NCBI RefSeq assembly: GCF_024294805.1
Contig: NZ_JANCLU010000018.1
Coordinates: 42,285-106,284 of the forward strand
Length of the DNA stretch: 64,000 nt
Reading direction: 5' to 3'
Origin: Alsobacter ponti
GTDB taxonomy: Bacteria > Pseudomonadota > Alphaproteobacteria > Rhizobiales > Beijerinckiaceae
Below, piece by piece: positions 1-9,600 of this stretch (position 1 is its first letter; each line of letters opens with the position of its first letter). Made by a program: the position numbers and the translations under genes. The notes below the pieces were generated by a model. It did not search any database. It saw only the letters and a list, made by a program, of their open reading frames with translations, and was not told the DNA's origin.

Positions 1-158
1 AGGTCGGTCCCGAAAAGACCCGCATGTGGCTGCTCTACCTGGGTGGCTGTTCGCTGGCGTTCGAGCGCGGAGCCGTCGGCATTTTCCAGACGCTGGCCTC
101 CCGCCGCAACAAGGGTGCGCTGCCGACACCGGCGACGCGCGCGGACCTCTATCGCTGA
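1..158 (+). CDS. cfa: Cyclopropane-fatty-acyl-phospholipid synthase, C-terminal fragment
   Basis: This is the 3' end of a gene that begins before the window. Frame 3 reads about 51 residues to a TGA at 156-158 and contains a TRMWLLYLGGCSLAFERG-like stretch followed by a Gly/Ile/Phe-Gln segment. That pattern is typical of the last 50 residues of SAM-dependent CFA synthases, which methylenate unsaturated fatty acids in membrane phospholipids. The catalytic domain lies outside the window, so activity cannot be judged. The gene converges on the nucleosidase gene, and their 3' ends overlap by about 10 bp. The identification rests on a short tail and is moderately sure. Confidence 0.72.
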   Translation, partial: VGPEKTRMWLLYLGGCSLAFERGAVGIFQTLASRRNKGALPTPATRADLYR

Positions 159-889
159 GCGGCGTCCTCTCGCAGCATCGCCAGAAGCTCACGGACACAG
201 AGCGCGGAGTTGTGCGCCGCCATGGCCGCCATCTCGGTGTAGCTGGTGTGGCTGTCCTCGCCGGCGCGGTCGGACACGGTACGAATGACGTAGGCAGGAA
301 CGCCGAAGCGATCCGCGGCTTGCGCCACGGCGTCGGATTCCATGTCGATCGCGTCGCCCGCCAGCGCCGCGCGAAGCGCGTCGCGCGTGCTGGCGCAATT
401 CAGGAAGATGTCACCGGTCAGGATCGTGCCCAGCCGGATCGGATGCCCCAGCAAGGGGGCGACACGGTCGCGCAACCGTTCCAGCACCGTGACGGTTTCG
501 GGCGGAAGCGCCCGCGGCTGCGTCAGCTCGGGCGCGCCAATGGGAATGACGCCCGTTTCGACGCGGGTGAAACGGCCCGCCGAGACGATGCCGTAATCGT
601 GGGTGGCCATACGCTCGGCCAGCAGGACGGAACCGACCGGCAGGTCCTCGGCGAGGCCGCCGGCCACGCCTGAAAACACCATCGCCCGGCAGTTCCCCCT
701 CGCCAGCAGGAGAGTCGCCAGGATCGCCGCGTTCACCTTGCCGATCCCCGACCGCGCCAGCACGACCGGCTGGCCGTCATACGACCCCTGGCGCGCAAGA
801 AAGCCGGCCAACTCCACCTCGTGCGGCGCGTCGACATGGGCGAGCAGCGCGGCGAATTCCTCGGGCGTGGCGCAGACGACGGCGATCAT
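149..889 (-). CDS. mtnN: 5'-methylthioadenosine/S-adenosylhomocysteine nucleosidase
   Basis: A 246-residue protein of the Pfs/MTAN phosphorylase-like family, which hydrolyses the N-glycosidic bond of MTA and SAH to release adenine in the cytosol (SAM by-product recycling). Visible marks are an N-terminal Glu (E11, in the ATPEE segment), a Gly-rich FSGVAGG turn near residue 75, the AIDMES segment placing the ribose-binding Glu at 184, and RTVSD placing the catalytic Asp at 207. The length is slightly above the usual 230-235. The start is the first ATG; only a weak GGGTCC-like ribosome site precedes it. It could be a futalosine hydrolase-type relative, but the complete Glu/Glu/Asp set favours MTAN. 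It converges on the CFA synthase gene. Confidence 0.88.
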   Translation of the reverse strand: MIAVVCATPEEFAALLAHVDAPHEVELAGFLARQGSYDGQPVVLARSGIGKVNAAILATLLLARGNCRAMVFSGVAGGLAEDLPVGSVLLAERMATHDYGIVSAGRFTRVETGVIPIGAPELTQPRALPPETVTVLERLRDRVAPLLGHPIRLGTILTGDIFLNCASTRDALRAALAGDAIDMESDAVAQAADRFGVPAYVIRTVSDRAGEDSHTSYTEMAAMAAHNSALCVRELLAMLREDAAQR

Positions 890-966
890 GGCGGACCCGA
901 TTGGAGCAGCGGCGGCAAGCCTAGCGGCGGCGGAGCGTAAATCGCAATCGCCTCACGCCGCATCGG

Positions 967-1188
967 TCATCCGCGCGAGCGGCCCGTCTCCGGCCTGATG
1001 CCGCGCAGCGCAAGGGACAGGCGCATATGGGCACGGGCGGACGTGGCGAGCAGGTCGACCCGCCGCGCCTCCCAGGCGCAGGCCTCGCCGCGGATGACTC
1101 GCCTGCGGATATCACGCGCCAGAGCGAGATCATCCCATGCCGATTTGGCCATCGTTTCGGCGAATGCCGCGTCGTTGTCCGAAGCCAT
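967..1188 (-). CDS. Small hypothetical protein
   Basis: A 73-residue, Ala/Arg-rich, probably helical protein. I do not recognise the family. The ATG at 1186-1188 is chosen because the region upstream in frame (to 1230) is Pro/Cys-rich and unlike a start, and a weak AGGATGG precedes this ATG. There is no signal peptide or membrane segment. It sits alone on the minus strand between the nucleosidase and OsmC genes. Third-position GC and an uninterrupted frame support coding, but a chance frame in GC-rich DNA cannot be excluded. Confidence 0.45.
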   Translation of the reverse strand: MASDNDAAFAETMAKSAWDDLALARDIRRRVIRGEACAWEARRVDLLATSARAHMRLSLALRGIRPETGRSRG

Positions 1189-1311
1189 CTGCCATCCTGT
1201 CATCCGGCAGACAGGGTGCGGCGGCTTCACGATGCAATCAACGGTTTAGTGCGGGTTGTCCTCAGCTTGTGCACGCCTCCGCGCGTCGTTCCCCGCGCGG
1301 AGGCGCAAAGA

Positions 1312-1737
1312 TCAAGCGAGGCGCGCGTCGAGGGTGATGGAGATCGCCGACAGCGCCTTGGAGACGGGGCAGCCCGCCTTCGCCTTTTCCGCCAGCTCGG
1401 TGAATTTCGCCTGGTCGATTCCGGGCACCTTGCCGACGAGCGTCAATGCGCTTCCGGTGATGCCCGTGCCGGGGATTAGTTCGACGGCGGCGGTCACGTT
1501 GAGGTTCTCCGCCGGTGTGCCGTTCTCGGCGAGGAAATGCGAAAGCTGCATCGCGAAGCACCCAGCGTGCGCGGCGGCGATCAGTTCCTCGGGATTGGTG
1601 CCCGAGCGCCCGGCCTCGTCGACGAAGCGGCCCTTGAACGTATAGGGCTGCCCGGCGAAGACGCCGCTCTGCATGTCGAGTGTGCCGCCGCCGTCCTTCA
1701 ACGTTCCGGTCCAGTTCGCGGTCGCCGTACGCTTCAT
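1312..1737 (-). CDS. osmC: OsmC family peroxiredoxin
   Basis: A 141-residue cytoplasmic OsmC/Ohr-type peroxiredoxin, which reduces organic hydroperoxides with paired cysteines. The peroxidatic Cys lies at residue 60 (AAHAGC) and the resolving Cys at 123 (AGCP), at the spacing of the OsmC subfamily. The early ANWTG and FKGRF segments also fit OsmC rather than Ohr. The start codon is well supported by GGAGGATACCC directly upstream. It is a single-gene unit, read away from the Sel1-repeat gene. Its usual role is osmotic or peroxide stress defence; no operator could be assigned. Confidence 0.93.
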   Translation of the reverse strand: MKRTATANWTGTLKDGGGTLDMQSGVFAGQPYTFKGRFVDEAGRSGTNPEELIAAAHAGCFAMQLSHFLAENGTPAENLNVTAAVELIPGTGITGSALTLVGKVPGIDQAKFTELAEKAKAGCPVSKALSAISITLDARLA

Positions 1738-1923
1738 GGGTATCCTCCGTGGAATCCGTCGCCGGGCCCGGGGGAGCCTCGGCGAAGGACCCAGTAGGTA
1801 GGAGAAACGAGGCGGGGGTCAATCCGGCGACGAGGGCACGCGTCAAGCTCAAGTTTCGTCTCGTAGCGACACGCATCAAGCGAAAGCGCTGCAATTTCCT
1901 ATCTCAAGTTGAGAGACACTTTA

Positions 1924-1957
1924 CCCAAGATGGGACTTGCGATTGCACAATCTTGGG
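1924..1957. promoter_or_regulatory. Inverted repeat upstream of Sel1-repeat gene
   Basis: A perfect 8-bp inverted repeat, CCCAAGAT (1924-1931) and ATCTTGGG (1950-1957), separated by 18 bp. It partly overlaps a second dyad, GATTG-CA-CAATC (1941-1952). It lies 60-90 bp before the Sel1 gene start, in DNA clearly richer in A/T than the flanking genes. It could be an operator for a dimeric repressor or a leader hairpin; no regulator is assigned. Confidence 0.4.
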
Positions 1958-2015
1958 CGTTCCATATTTTCGCAGGCCTATGCCGTGCCCTGCCGAGACG
2001 CGAGGGTGTCTGACG

Positions 2016-2792
2016 ATGCGCCTGTTTCGTCCCGCTTCCCTCTGGGTGATCGCGTGCCTGCTTGTGCTGGGGCCGGCGGGCGCCGGCCGCGCCTTGGCAG
2101 CCGAGCCGACCCTGGCCGACGCCGCCTCCGCTTATGACAGGGGGGAGCACCTTCGCGCGCAGCGCCTGCTGAAGCCGCTCGCGTTGCGCGGCGACGTCGC
2201 GGCGCAGCATCTCCTAGCGATCATGTACGCCGAAGGGCAGGGCGTCCCAAAGGACGCCGAGGAAGCGCTACGCTGGCTGCGCCTGTCGGCCGAGAAGGGC
2301 TTCGCGCCGTCGCAATACAACCTGGGTGTCCGCTATGCCGACGGGCTCGATGTTGAACAGGACGACGGCCAGGCCGTCGCCTGGTTCAGGCGGGCCGCCG
2401 ACCAGGGGCACGCCGAGGCCGCCTACAATCTCGGGGTGATGTACGCATCCGGCCGAGGCCTCGCGCAGGATTTCACGGAAGCCGCGAGCTGGTATGAGCG
2501 CGCCGCCCGCCAGGGCGTCGCGGACGCCCAGTACAATCTCGGCTTCTCCTACGCCAACGGGTTTGGAGTCGCCCGCGATCCGGCGAAGGCGTACGCCTGG
2601 CTCAGCGCCGCGGCGCGCGGATTCGGGGAGATGGACCCGGATGGGCGGTCGCTTGCCCTGGACGCGCGCGAGGAAGTGGCGAAGTTGCTCTCGCCCGACG
2701 ATCAGGCCGCCGCCGCCCAAGCCGCCGCCACGCCCGATCCGGCCGCGACGATCCAGTCCGCGGAGGATCCCGGCCACCGCCTGCACATGTGA
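2016..2792 (+). CDS. Exported Sel1-repeat (SLR/TPR-like) protein
   Basis: A 258-residue protein with an N-terminal signal sequence (Arg-rich start, hydrophobic core around residues 7-22, Ala-Leu-Ala-Ala cleavage region near 30). Four Sel1-like repeats follow at about residues 60-210, each of the form AxYNLGxxYAxGxGVxxDxxxAxxWxxxAAxxG. A low-complexity Ala/Pro/Asp tail follows. Sel1 repeats form alpha-solenoids for protein-protein contacts, so a periplasmic scaffold role is likely, with no enzyme motif. ATG 2016 is preferred over in-frame ATG 1980 because GAGGGTG precedes it and it starts the signal peptide directly. It faces the same way as the next PilZ gene; linkage to the secretion locus is possible but unproven. 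Confidence 0.85.
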   Translation: MRLFRPASLWVIACLLVLGPAGAGRALAAEPTLADAASAYDRGEHLRAQRLLKPLALRGDVAAQHLLAIMYAEGQGVPKDAEEALRWLRLSAEKGFAPSQYNLGVRYADGLDVEQDDGQAVAWFRRAADQGHAEAAYNLGVMYASGRGLAQDFTEAASWYERAARQGVADAQYNLGFSYANGFGVARDPAKAYAWLSAAARGFGEMDPDGRSLALDAREEVAKLLSPDDQAAAAQAAATPDPAATIQSAEDPGHRLHM

Positions 2793-2937
2793 ACGGCTGT
2801 CGCGCCGAATGGGCACGACGTGCGCACGAAATCGCACCAATGACTCCGTGAACGATGCAATGAAGCGTCGGCCGCAAAACTTCCGAAAGGATTGCGTGAA
2901 ATCCTGACCTCCCATTGGGCGGCAAAGAGACCATGCG

Positions 2938-3297
2938 ATGATCCGGACGGAGGCGATCCGGTCCGTTCCCGAGGAAAGGCGGCGCTCCCGGCGCAGCAAG
3001 GTCTTGCTTCGCGCCCTGCTGTTCAGCGGCCAGACATGCATCGGGTTTTGCCGAGTGCGCGACATCAGCGCGAACGGGGCCGGGCTTGGCAACATGCCGT
3101 TCGGGCTTCCCGAGGACATCGGACTGGTGATCCCGAGCCGCAACCTCGCCGTCATCGCGAAGCTTCGCTGGCGCAATGGCGGACTGGGCGGCGTCTCCTT
3201 CGAGCGCGCCTGCCCGGAATTGCTCGGCACGAGGGAGGCCCGGCAGGCCACCGCGGAGGAGATGGCGCTGCGAACCGGCATCCTGACGCCGAGCTGA
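2938..3297 (+). CDS. PilZ domain protein (c-di-GMP receptor candidate)
   Basis: A 119-residue single-domain PilZ protein. The c-di-GMP signature is intact: an Arg-rich RxxxR-type N-terminal switch at residues 14-19 and D42-x-S44-x-x-G47 (DISANG), with a beta-barrel-like remainder. PilZ proteins change conformation on binding c-di-GMP and act on a partner protein. There is no membrane segment. It lies 380 bp before the giant RTX adhesin gene, and a second PilZ protein sits among the exporter genes. Control of the adhesin by c-di-GMP is therefore a reasonable inference, though the direct target is unknown. Confidence 0.85.
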   Translation: MIRTEAIRSVPEERRRSRRSKVLLRALLFSGQTCIGFCRVRDISANGAGLGNMPFGLPEDIGLVIPSRNLAVIAKLRWRNGGLGGVSFERACPELLGTREARQATAEEMALRTGILTPS

Positions 3298-3678
3298 TCG
3301 CTGCGCGCTCGGGCGTGGAGGATCCATCGGGTTGGACGCAAAATTGTCGCCGGCATGATTTCACGGCAACGTGAAGGACAAATATCGAGGGATTTTAGGT
3401 ATCCCTTGTTATCGCTCCTCGTTGGCATTAACGCGCGCAGGATCCAGGCATCGATCATTGCGCGAAAGTCGCGTCGACATGCATCCGCAGGTTGCTTTTC
3501 TTGATCGCGACGACATGGGACAATTTCGAACGTCAATCTTTCCTTTGCATTCATGCGCCATGCTGCATTAATTCATCGAGGGGTCGCTACTTTTTGACCC
3601 CGTAGGATTTGTGACGACCGAGGCCCGACAGGCCCCTTTTCGGGAACTGGGCTCCGGTTAAATTGATGGAAATCGTTC
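3298..3678 (+). promoter_or_regulatory. Upstream region of the giant RTX gene
   Basis: This 380-bp stretch has no convincing gene. It is lower in GC than its neighbours and presumably carries the RTX promoter. A stem-loop (GGGGTC at 3580-3585, GACCCC at 3596-3601, 10-nt loop) lies about 80 bp before the RTX start. The short frame at 3371-3571 lacks a ribosome site and homology cues. The RTX start at 3679 has only a weak GGAAA before it; an ATG at 3666 is out of frame. No promoter boxes can be placed with confidence. Confidence 0.45.
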
Positions 3679-6600
3679 ATGCGGCCCGTCCCGCTTTCGA
3701 GCCCCCGTGTCGTCGAACTCGCTCAGGCTTCCGCTCGGCCTGAGGTTCTCCACGTCGGCAAGCCGCCGCCCGGCGCGATCAAGCTGGTGGACGTGTCGCC
3801 CGACCACGACCTGGCGTTCGATTTCGCGATGGCCGACGTCAAAATCGCCATTGTCGACGTGGACCTCGTCATCGTCTTTCCTGACGGAGCACGGCTGATC
3901 CTGCCGGGCCTCGCCATGAAGCTGATGGACCCGAACGCCCCCGTGCTGCATTTCGTCGACGGGGACGTCGCGGGCCAGAACGTGTTCGCCCAGATCAGCG
4001 ACATCCATCTCTCCGAGTCCCTCACCGCCCTCAAGCTCACCTCGGAGACGCCGGACAACGCGAAAGGCGCCGGCGAGGCGCAGGAGGGGCAGCCCCCCGT
4101 GGACGTGCAGCCGCCGCCACGGCCGATCGTGAAGATCACCGAGGAGACGCCGGAAACTCCTAACAAGGACCAGGGCGACGGACCCTCCGTCGCGGCGGGG
4201 CAGACCCCACCGCCGCCGATCGAGACGAAGGCGATCGAGATCTCCAACATCGGCGCAGCGCCGTCGGCCGCCAAGAGCAACGGAATCTCGAGCGAGGTGG
4301 TCGCGAGCGTCACCTTCGAGGTGCTCGGCGTGGTCACCAGCGAGTCGGAGACCCGGGACGGCGTGCCTTATCTGCACGCCTCGCCGGCCAAGAGCCCGGC
4401 CGACACGGATCCGACCTACGCCAATATGAGCGCGCCCACGACGCTCGCAGGCGGCGACGGCGACGAATGGCTCGGCCCTTCGGCGATGCTGACGAACCCA
4501 GGCGAGGCCGTCGCCGACATCGCCATGAAGTTCACCTACCCCGCGGGGTATGGCTGGACCGCGACGTCGATCACCTTTGTCAATGTCCCGGCCGGCGTCA
4601 CGATCATCGGGGCGGCGAGAACGGCGTCCGGCACCTACGTGATCGTTGTGGACGACGCGACGCCGAACGAGATCGTCGCGCGCATCAAGTACACCATCCC
4701 GCCGGACGGCGTGGCGGCTGACGCCAACGGGTTCCTCAAGACGTTCGCACTCGAGATGAACGTCATCGTTGAGGACAGCACGGGCGCCACCAAGTCGATG
4801 CCGGCGCGCCTGGCCTGCGGGGTGCGCGAAGTCGGCGGCGAGACGGACACCTCATTTACCGACCCCGCGACCGGCGCCAAGACGGCCGTGCTCTGGGCCA
4901 ATCCGCCTGGAGCTCACATCACCGGCGGAGGCGGCGACGACACGGTGGTCTCGACGGCCGGCGCGGACACGCTGGACGGCGGGACCGGCGAGAACCTGCT
5001 GTCCTACGAGTTGTCCAACAGCGGCGTCAGCCTCGACGCGGTGGCCGGCACGGTCTCGGGCGGAGCTGGCAGGGGCGACCGCTTCACCCGGTTCCGTGAC
5101 TTCGAGGGATCCAATTTCGCCGACACGCTGTCCGGGGACGAGCAGGACAACGTGTTGATCGGCGGGGCCGGCGCCGACCGGCTCGACGGCCGCGGAGGCC
5201 TCGACACGGCGAGCTACGCGCAGTCCGCGGCTCCGGTTTCCGTGAACCTGCGGACCGGCGTCGGCGCGGGCGGCGACGCGGAGGGCGATGTACTCTCCTC
5301 GATCGAGCGCGTCGTCGGATCCGCGTGGGCGGACACGCTTGTCGCCGACGACCGCGGCGACACGCTCGACGGCGGCGCGGGCGGCGATCTCCTCATCAGC
5401 GGCGCGGGCGCGGACAGTCTGCAGGGCGGGACGGGGGTGGATACCGTCTCCTATGCCGGTTCGAACGCCGCTGTATCGGTGAACCTCGCGACGGGCGCGG
5501 CCAGCGGCGGCTGGGCGGCGAACGACTCGCTCGCGGGCCTCGAGAACGCCACGGGCTCCGCCTTCGCTGATACGATCGTCGGCTCGGACGGCGACAACCA
5601 ACTCGTCGGCCTCGCGGGCGGCGACTCGCTGTCCGGCGGCGCGGGCGCGGACACTCTGCTTGGCGGCGACGGGGACGATACGCTCGTCGGCGGCGAGGGC
5701 TCGGATTCGCTCGTCGGCGGGGCGGGCAATGACGCGGTTGACTACGCGGGGTCGGCTTCAGGCGTTTCGGTGGACCTCGGCCAGAACTCGGCCTCCGGGG
5801 GCGACGCCGAAGGGGACACGCTGTCCGGTATCGAGATCGTCTACGGCACCCGCTTCGCGGACACGCTTGCCGGATCGTCGGGCGGATCCACGCTGGTCGG
5901 GCGCGGCGGTGACGATTCTCTTCTGGCCGGGACGGGCCAGGGCTCGATCGATGGCGGCGCGGACACAGACACCCTGAGCTACGCCCTCGTGGGCGCGGGC
6001 ATTGCGGTCGACCTCGCCGCCGGGAAGACGACCTGGGTCTCGAATGGCGCGGCGAAGGACGACGTCGCCGGCGTCGAGAATGTCATTGGGTCGCGTTTCG
6101 GCGACCGTCTTGCTGGCGACGCGGCGGCCAATGTGCTGACGGGCGGCCTCGGCGCGGACACGCTGGCGGGCGGCGGCGGCGACGACACGCTGGACGGCTC
6201 GGCCGACGACGGCGCGGCCGATCTCGCGGACTATTCGGCCGAGGCCGAGTCCGTCGTCATCGACCTGAACGCCGGCTCGGCCTCCGGAGCCGGCGCGGGC
6301 CGCGACCTCCTGATTGGCATCGAGGACGCGCGGGGTGGCGCGGCGGGCGACCGCATCACCGGCGACGACGGCGACAATCGCCTTTCGGGCATGGGCGGCG
6401 GCGACACGTTCGTGTCGTCGCACGGCGTCGACTCCATCGACGGCGGCGATGGCCAGGACGTGATCGACTACAGCGCGGAAGATTCGGCCGTCAGGGTCTC
6501 GCTCGCCGACGGCTTCGCGCGCGTCGGCGGCCAGCGGCAAATTCTCACGGATGTCGAGAACGTCGTCGGGACATCGTATCACGACGTCATTTCCGGCGAC

Positions 6601-9600
6601 GACGCGTCCGACAACAGCCTCGTCGGCGGGCAGGGCGACGACACGCTCGGCGGCAGCGCGGGCGCAGATACGCTCGATGGCGGCGACGGCGACGACCTCG
6701 TCGACTTCTCGGCTTCCGCCGCCGCGGTGATGGTCGACCTGCGCAACGGGTTGGCCCGGCTGGACGGCTCGGCCGTCTCGGGCAGCCTGGTTTCGGTCGA
6801 GAACGCGACGGGCTCGAGGTTCAACGACACGCTTTACGCGGCGGACCCCGGCTCCGAACTCACCGCCGGCGCGGGCGACGACCTGCTGGTCAGCGGAGCC
6901 GGTTCGGACACGCTGTCCGGCGGCGCGGGCGTCGACACGGCTGATTACAGCCGCGCCGTCGCGGGCGTCTATGTGGACCTCGTCAACGCCAGGGCGTCCG
7001 TGGCGGGAGAAGGCGTCGACACGCTCGAGTCGATCGAGGTCGTCCTCGCCACCCAGATGGCGGACACTATCATCGGCGGCGAGGCGGACAATTTGCTGCG
7101 CGGCCTGGGCGGCAACGACTCGCTGTTCGGTGGCATGGGACGCGACACGCTGCTCGGCGGCGATGGCGACGATACGCTCGACGGCGGGGCTGGTGGGGAC
7201 TCGTTGGTCGGCGACGCCGGCAACGACCTGTACCGCGTGGACGACGCGGGCGACCAGATTTCGGATTCGGCCGGCGCCGACACGGTCGAGTCCACCGCGG
7301 GCGCGTTCACGCTGTCGGCGGGACTTGAGGATCTGCTGTTCACGGGCACTGGCGACTTCACCGGCGTGGGTAACGACAGTCAAAACCGCATCGTTGGCGG
7401 GGCCGGGGCGGACTCGCTCGACGGCGCCGGGGGCGCAGATACGCTGGAAGGCGGTGCCGGCGACGACAACTACCGGGTCGACACAACCGGCGACAGCATC
7501 GTCGAGGCGGCCGATGGCGGCACCGACCGCGTGGTCACCACGCTGAACGAATTCGACCTGTCGACGCAGTCCAACGTCGAGTACCTGGCCTTTGAAGGAA
7601 CAGGCGACTTCAGCGGCGTCGGCAACGACGTCGCCAACGAAATCAAAGGCGGAACGGGTAACGATACGCTCGCCGGCCTCGGCGGCGCGGACACGTTGAT
7701 CGGCGGCGACGGCTCGGATATGGCCGACTACTCCAGGTCGGCGCAGGCGGTCAACGTGGACCTGACGCGGACTGAGCCGCAGGTCGGCGGCGACGCCGAG
7801 GGCGACCGCCTCGTCGGAATCGAGAAGTTGCGGGGATCGAGCCAGGCCGACACGCTGGTCGGCGACGCGGCCGCCAACGTCCTCGATGGCCAGGCGGGCG
7901 ACGACAGCCTCGTGGGCGGCGGGGGAGCCGACACGATGTCAGGCGGCGCCGGCGACGACACCTACGTCGTCGACGACGCGAACGACGTCACCACCGAGTT
8001 GGCCGACGGGGGCAACGACACGGTGCGCGTTGTGACGGCGGTTTCCGCCCGCGCGACGGCGCAGGCAAATATCGAGAACCTGATCTATGCCGGAGCCGGG
8101 AATTTCACCGGCATCGGCAACGCTCTCGCCAACAGAATCGAGGGCGGGAGCGGCAATGACAGCCTGTCGGGACTGGGCGGCGCGAACACGCTGATCGGCA
8201 ACGATGGCGACGACACGCTCGCCGGCGTGGCCGGTCCGGGCGTCTCCATCGCCAGCGACAGCCTGGTGGGCGGCGCCGGCGACGACGTCTACCTCGTCGA
8301 TTCGACGTCCGACGTTGTGGCCGAGCTGCCCGGCGGCGGCACGGACGAAATCCAGACCGCCAACCTCACCGCTTACGACCTCACCGCGAACGCAGCGAAC
8401 GCCGCCAACGTCGAGAACCTCACCTACACCGGCTCGCAGAACTTCACGGGAACGGGCAACGCCCTTGCAAACGTCATCACCGGCGGATCCGGCAAGGACA
8501 CGCTGAGCGGCGCGGCCGGCGACGACACGCTCGTCGGCGGGGCCGGCGCGGACAGCCTCGACGGCGGCGTCGGGCTCGATGAGGCGAGCTACGCGAACGC
8601 CACCACCAGCGTGCGCGTCGACCTGACGTCAGGCTTGGGGTCGGGCGGCGACGCCGAGGGCGACACCTACGCCAACATCGAGAACGCACGCGGTTCCATC
8701 ACGGCGGCGAGCACGCTGATCGGTAATTCCGGCGACAACGTGCTGATCGGCGGCGACGCAAACGACCGCATGACGGGCGGGCTGGGCGCGGACACGCTGA
8801 TCGGCGGCGCGGGCGCCGACTATCTCGACGGCGGCGTCGGCGGCACCGGCGTCCTGCGGGTCAACGCCACGAATGCGGCCACGGCGAGAATCGCCGATAC
8901 GGGCGTGCTCAACAACAAGGCGTTCACGCTGAGCTTCGACCTTCGCCCGAACGGGACGACGAATCTGGAACTCAGTTCGGCGACGGGGACCAACAACAGT
9001 TTCGCCGTCAGCCTGACGGGCACCACGCTCACGGTCGCGACCACGCGCAATCCCAACGTCACGTGGACCGTTCCGGCCACGGCGAACGTGTATGACGGCA
9101 ACCTCCACACCGTCACGATCACCGTCTCCGCCAGCAGGGTCGTGACGACCTATGTCGACGGCGTCGCACTCGGCACGAGGACGCTGTCGGCGCTGCTGGA
9201 CATGGGCGGGCCCGTGTCGCTGAACGTGACCTCGACCGGCACGAGCGACGTCGACAGCCTGTACCTCTACAACCGCGCGCTCGGCGCGACCGAGGTGTCC
9301 TCGCTCTCCGCCACGGCGATGCCCGTCACCTCGGGCCTGATCTCGGCCTACGACTTCGACAGGAATGACCTCGCCGACGCCGTGACACGTGACCGCGCCT
9401 TCAATGGCGGCGCGGGCATTTTTCTGGGAAGCCGGGTCGACGCGGGGGACAGCCTCGTCGGAGGCGATGGCAACAACACGCTCGTTGGCGGGTCGGGCGC
9501 GGACACCATCGTGGGCGGCTCCGGCAACGAATCGATCATGGGCGGCGCGGGCGCCGACTCGATCGTCGGCGGCGGAGGCAGGGACACCATCGATTACGGC

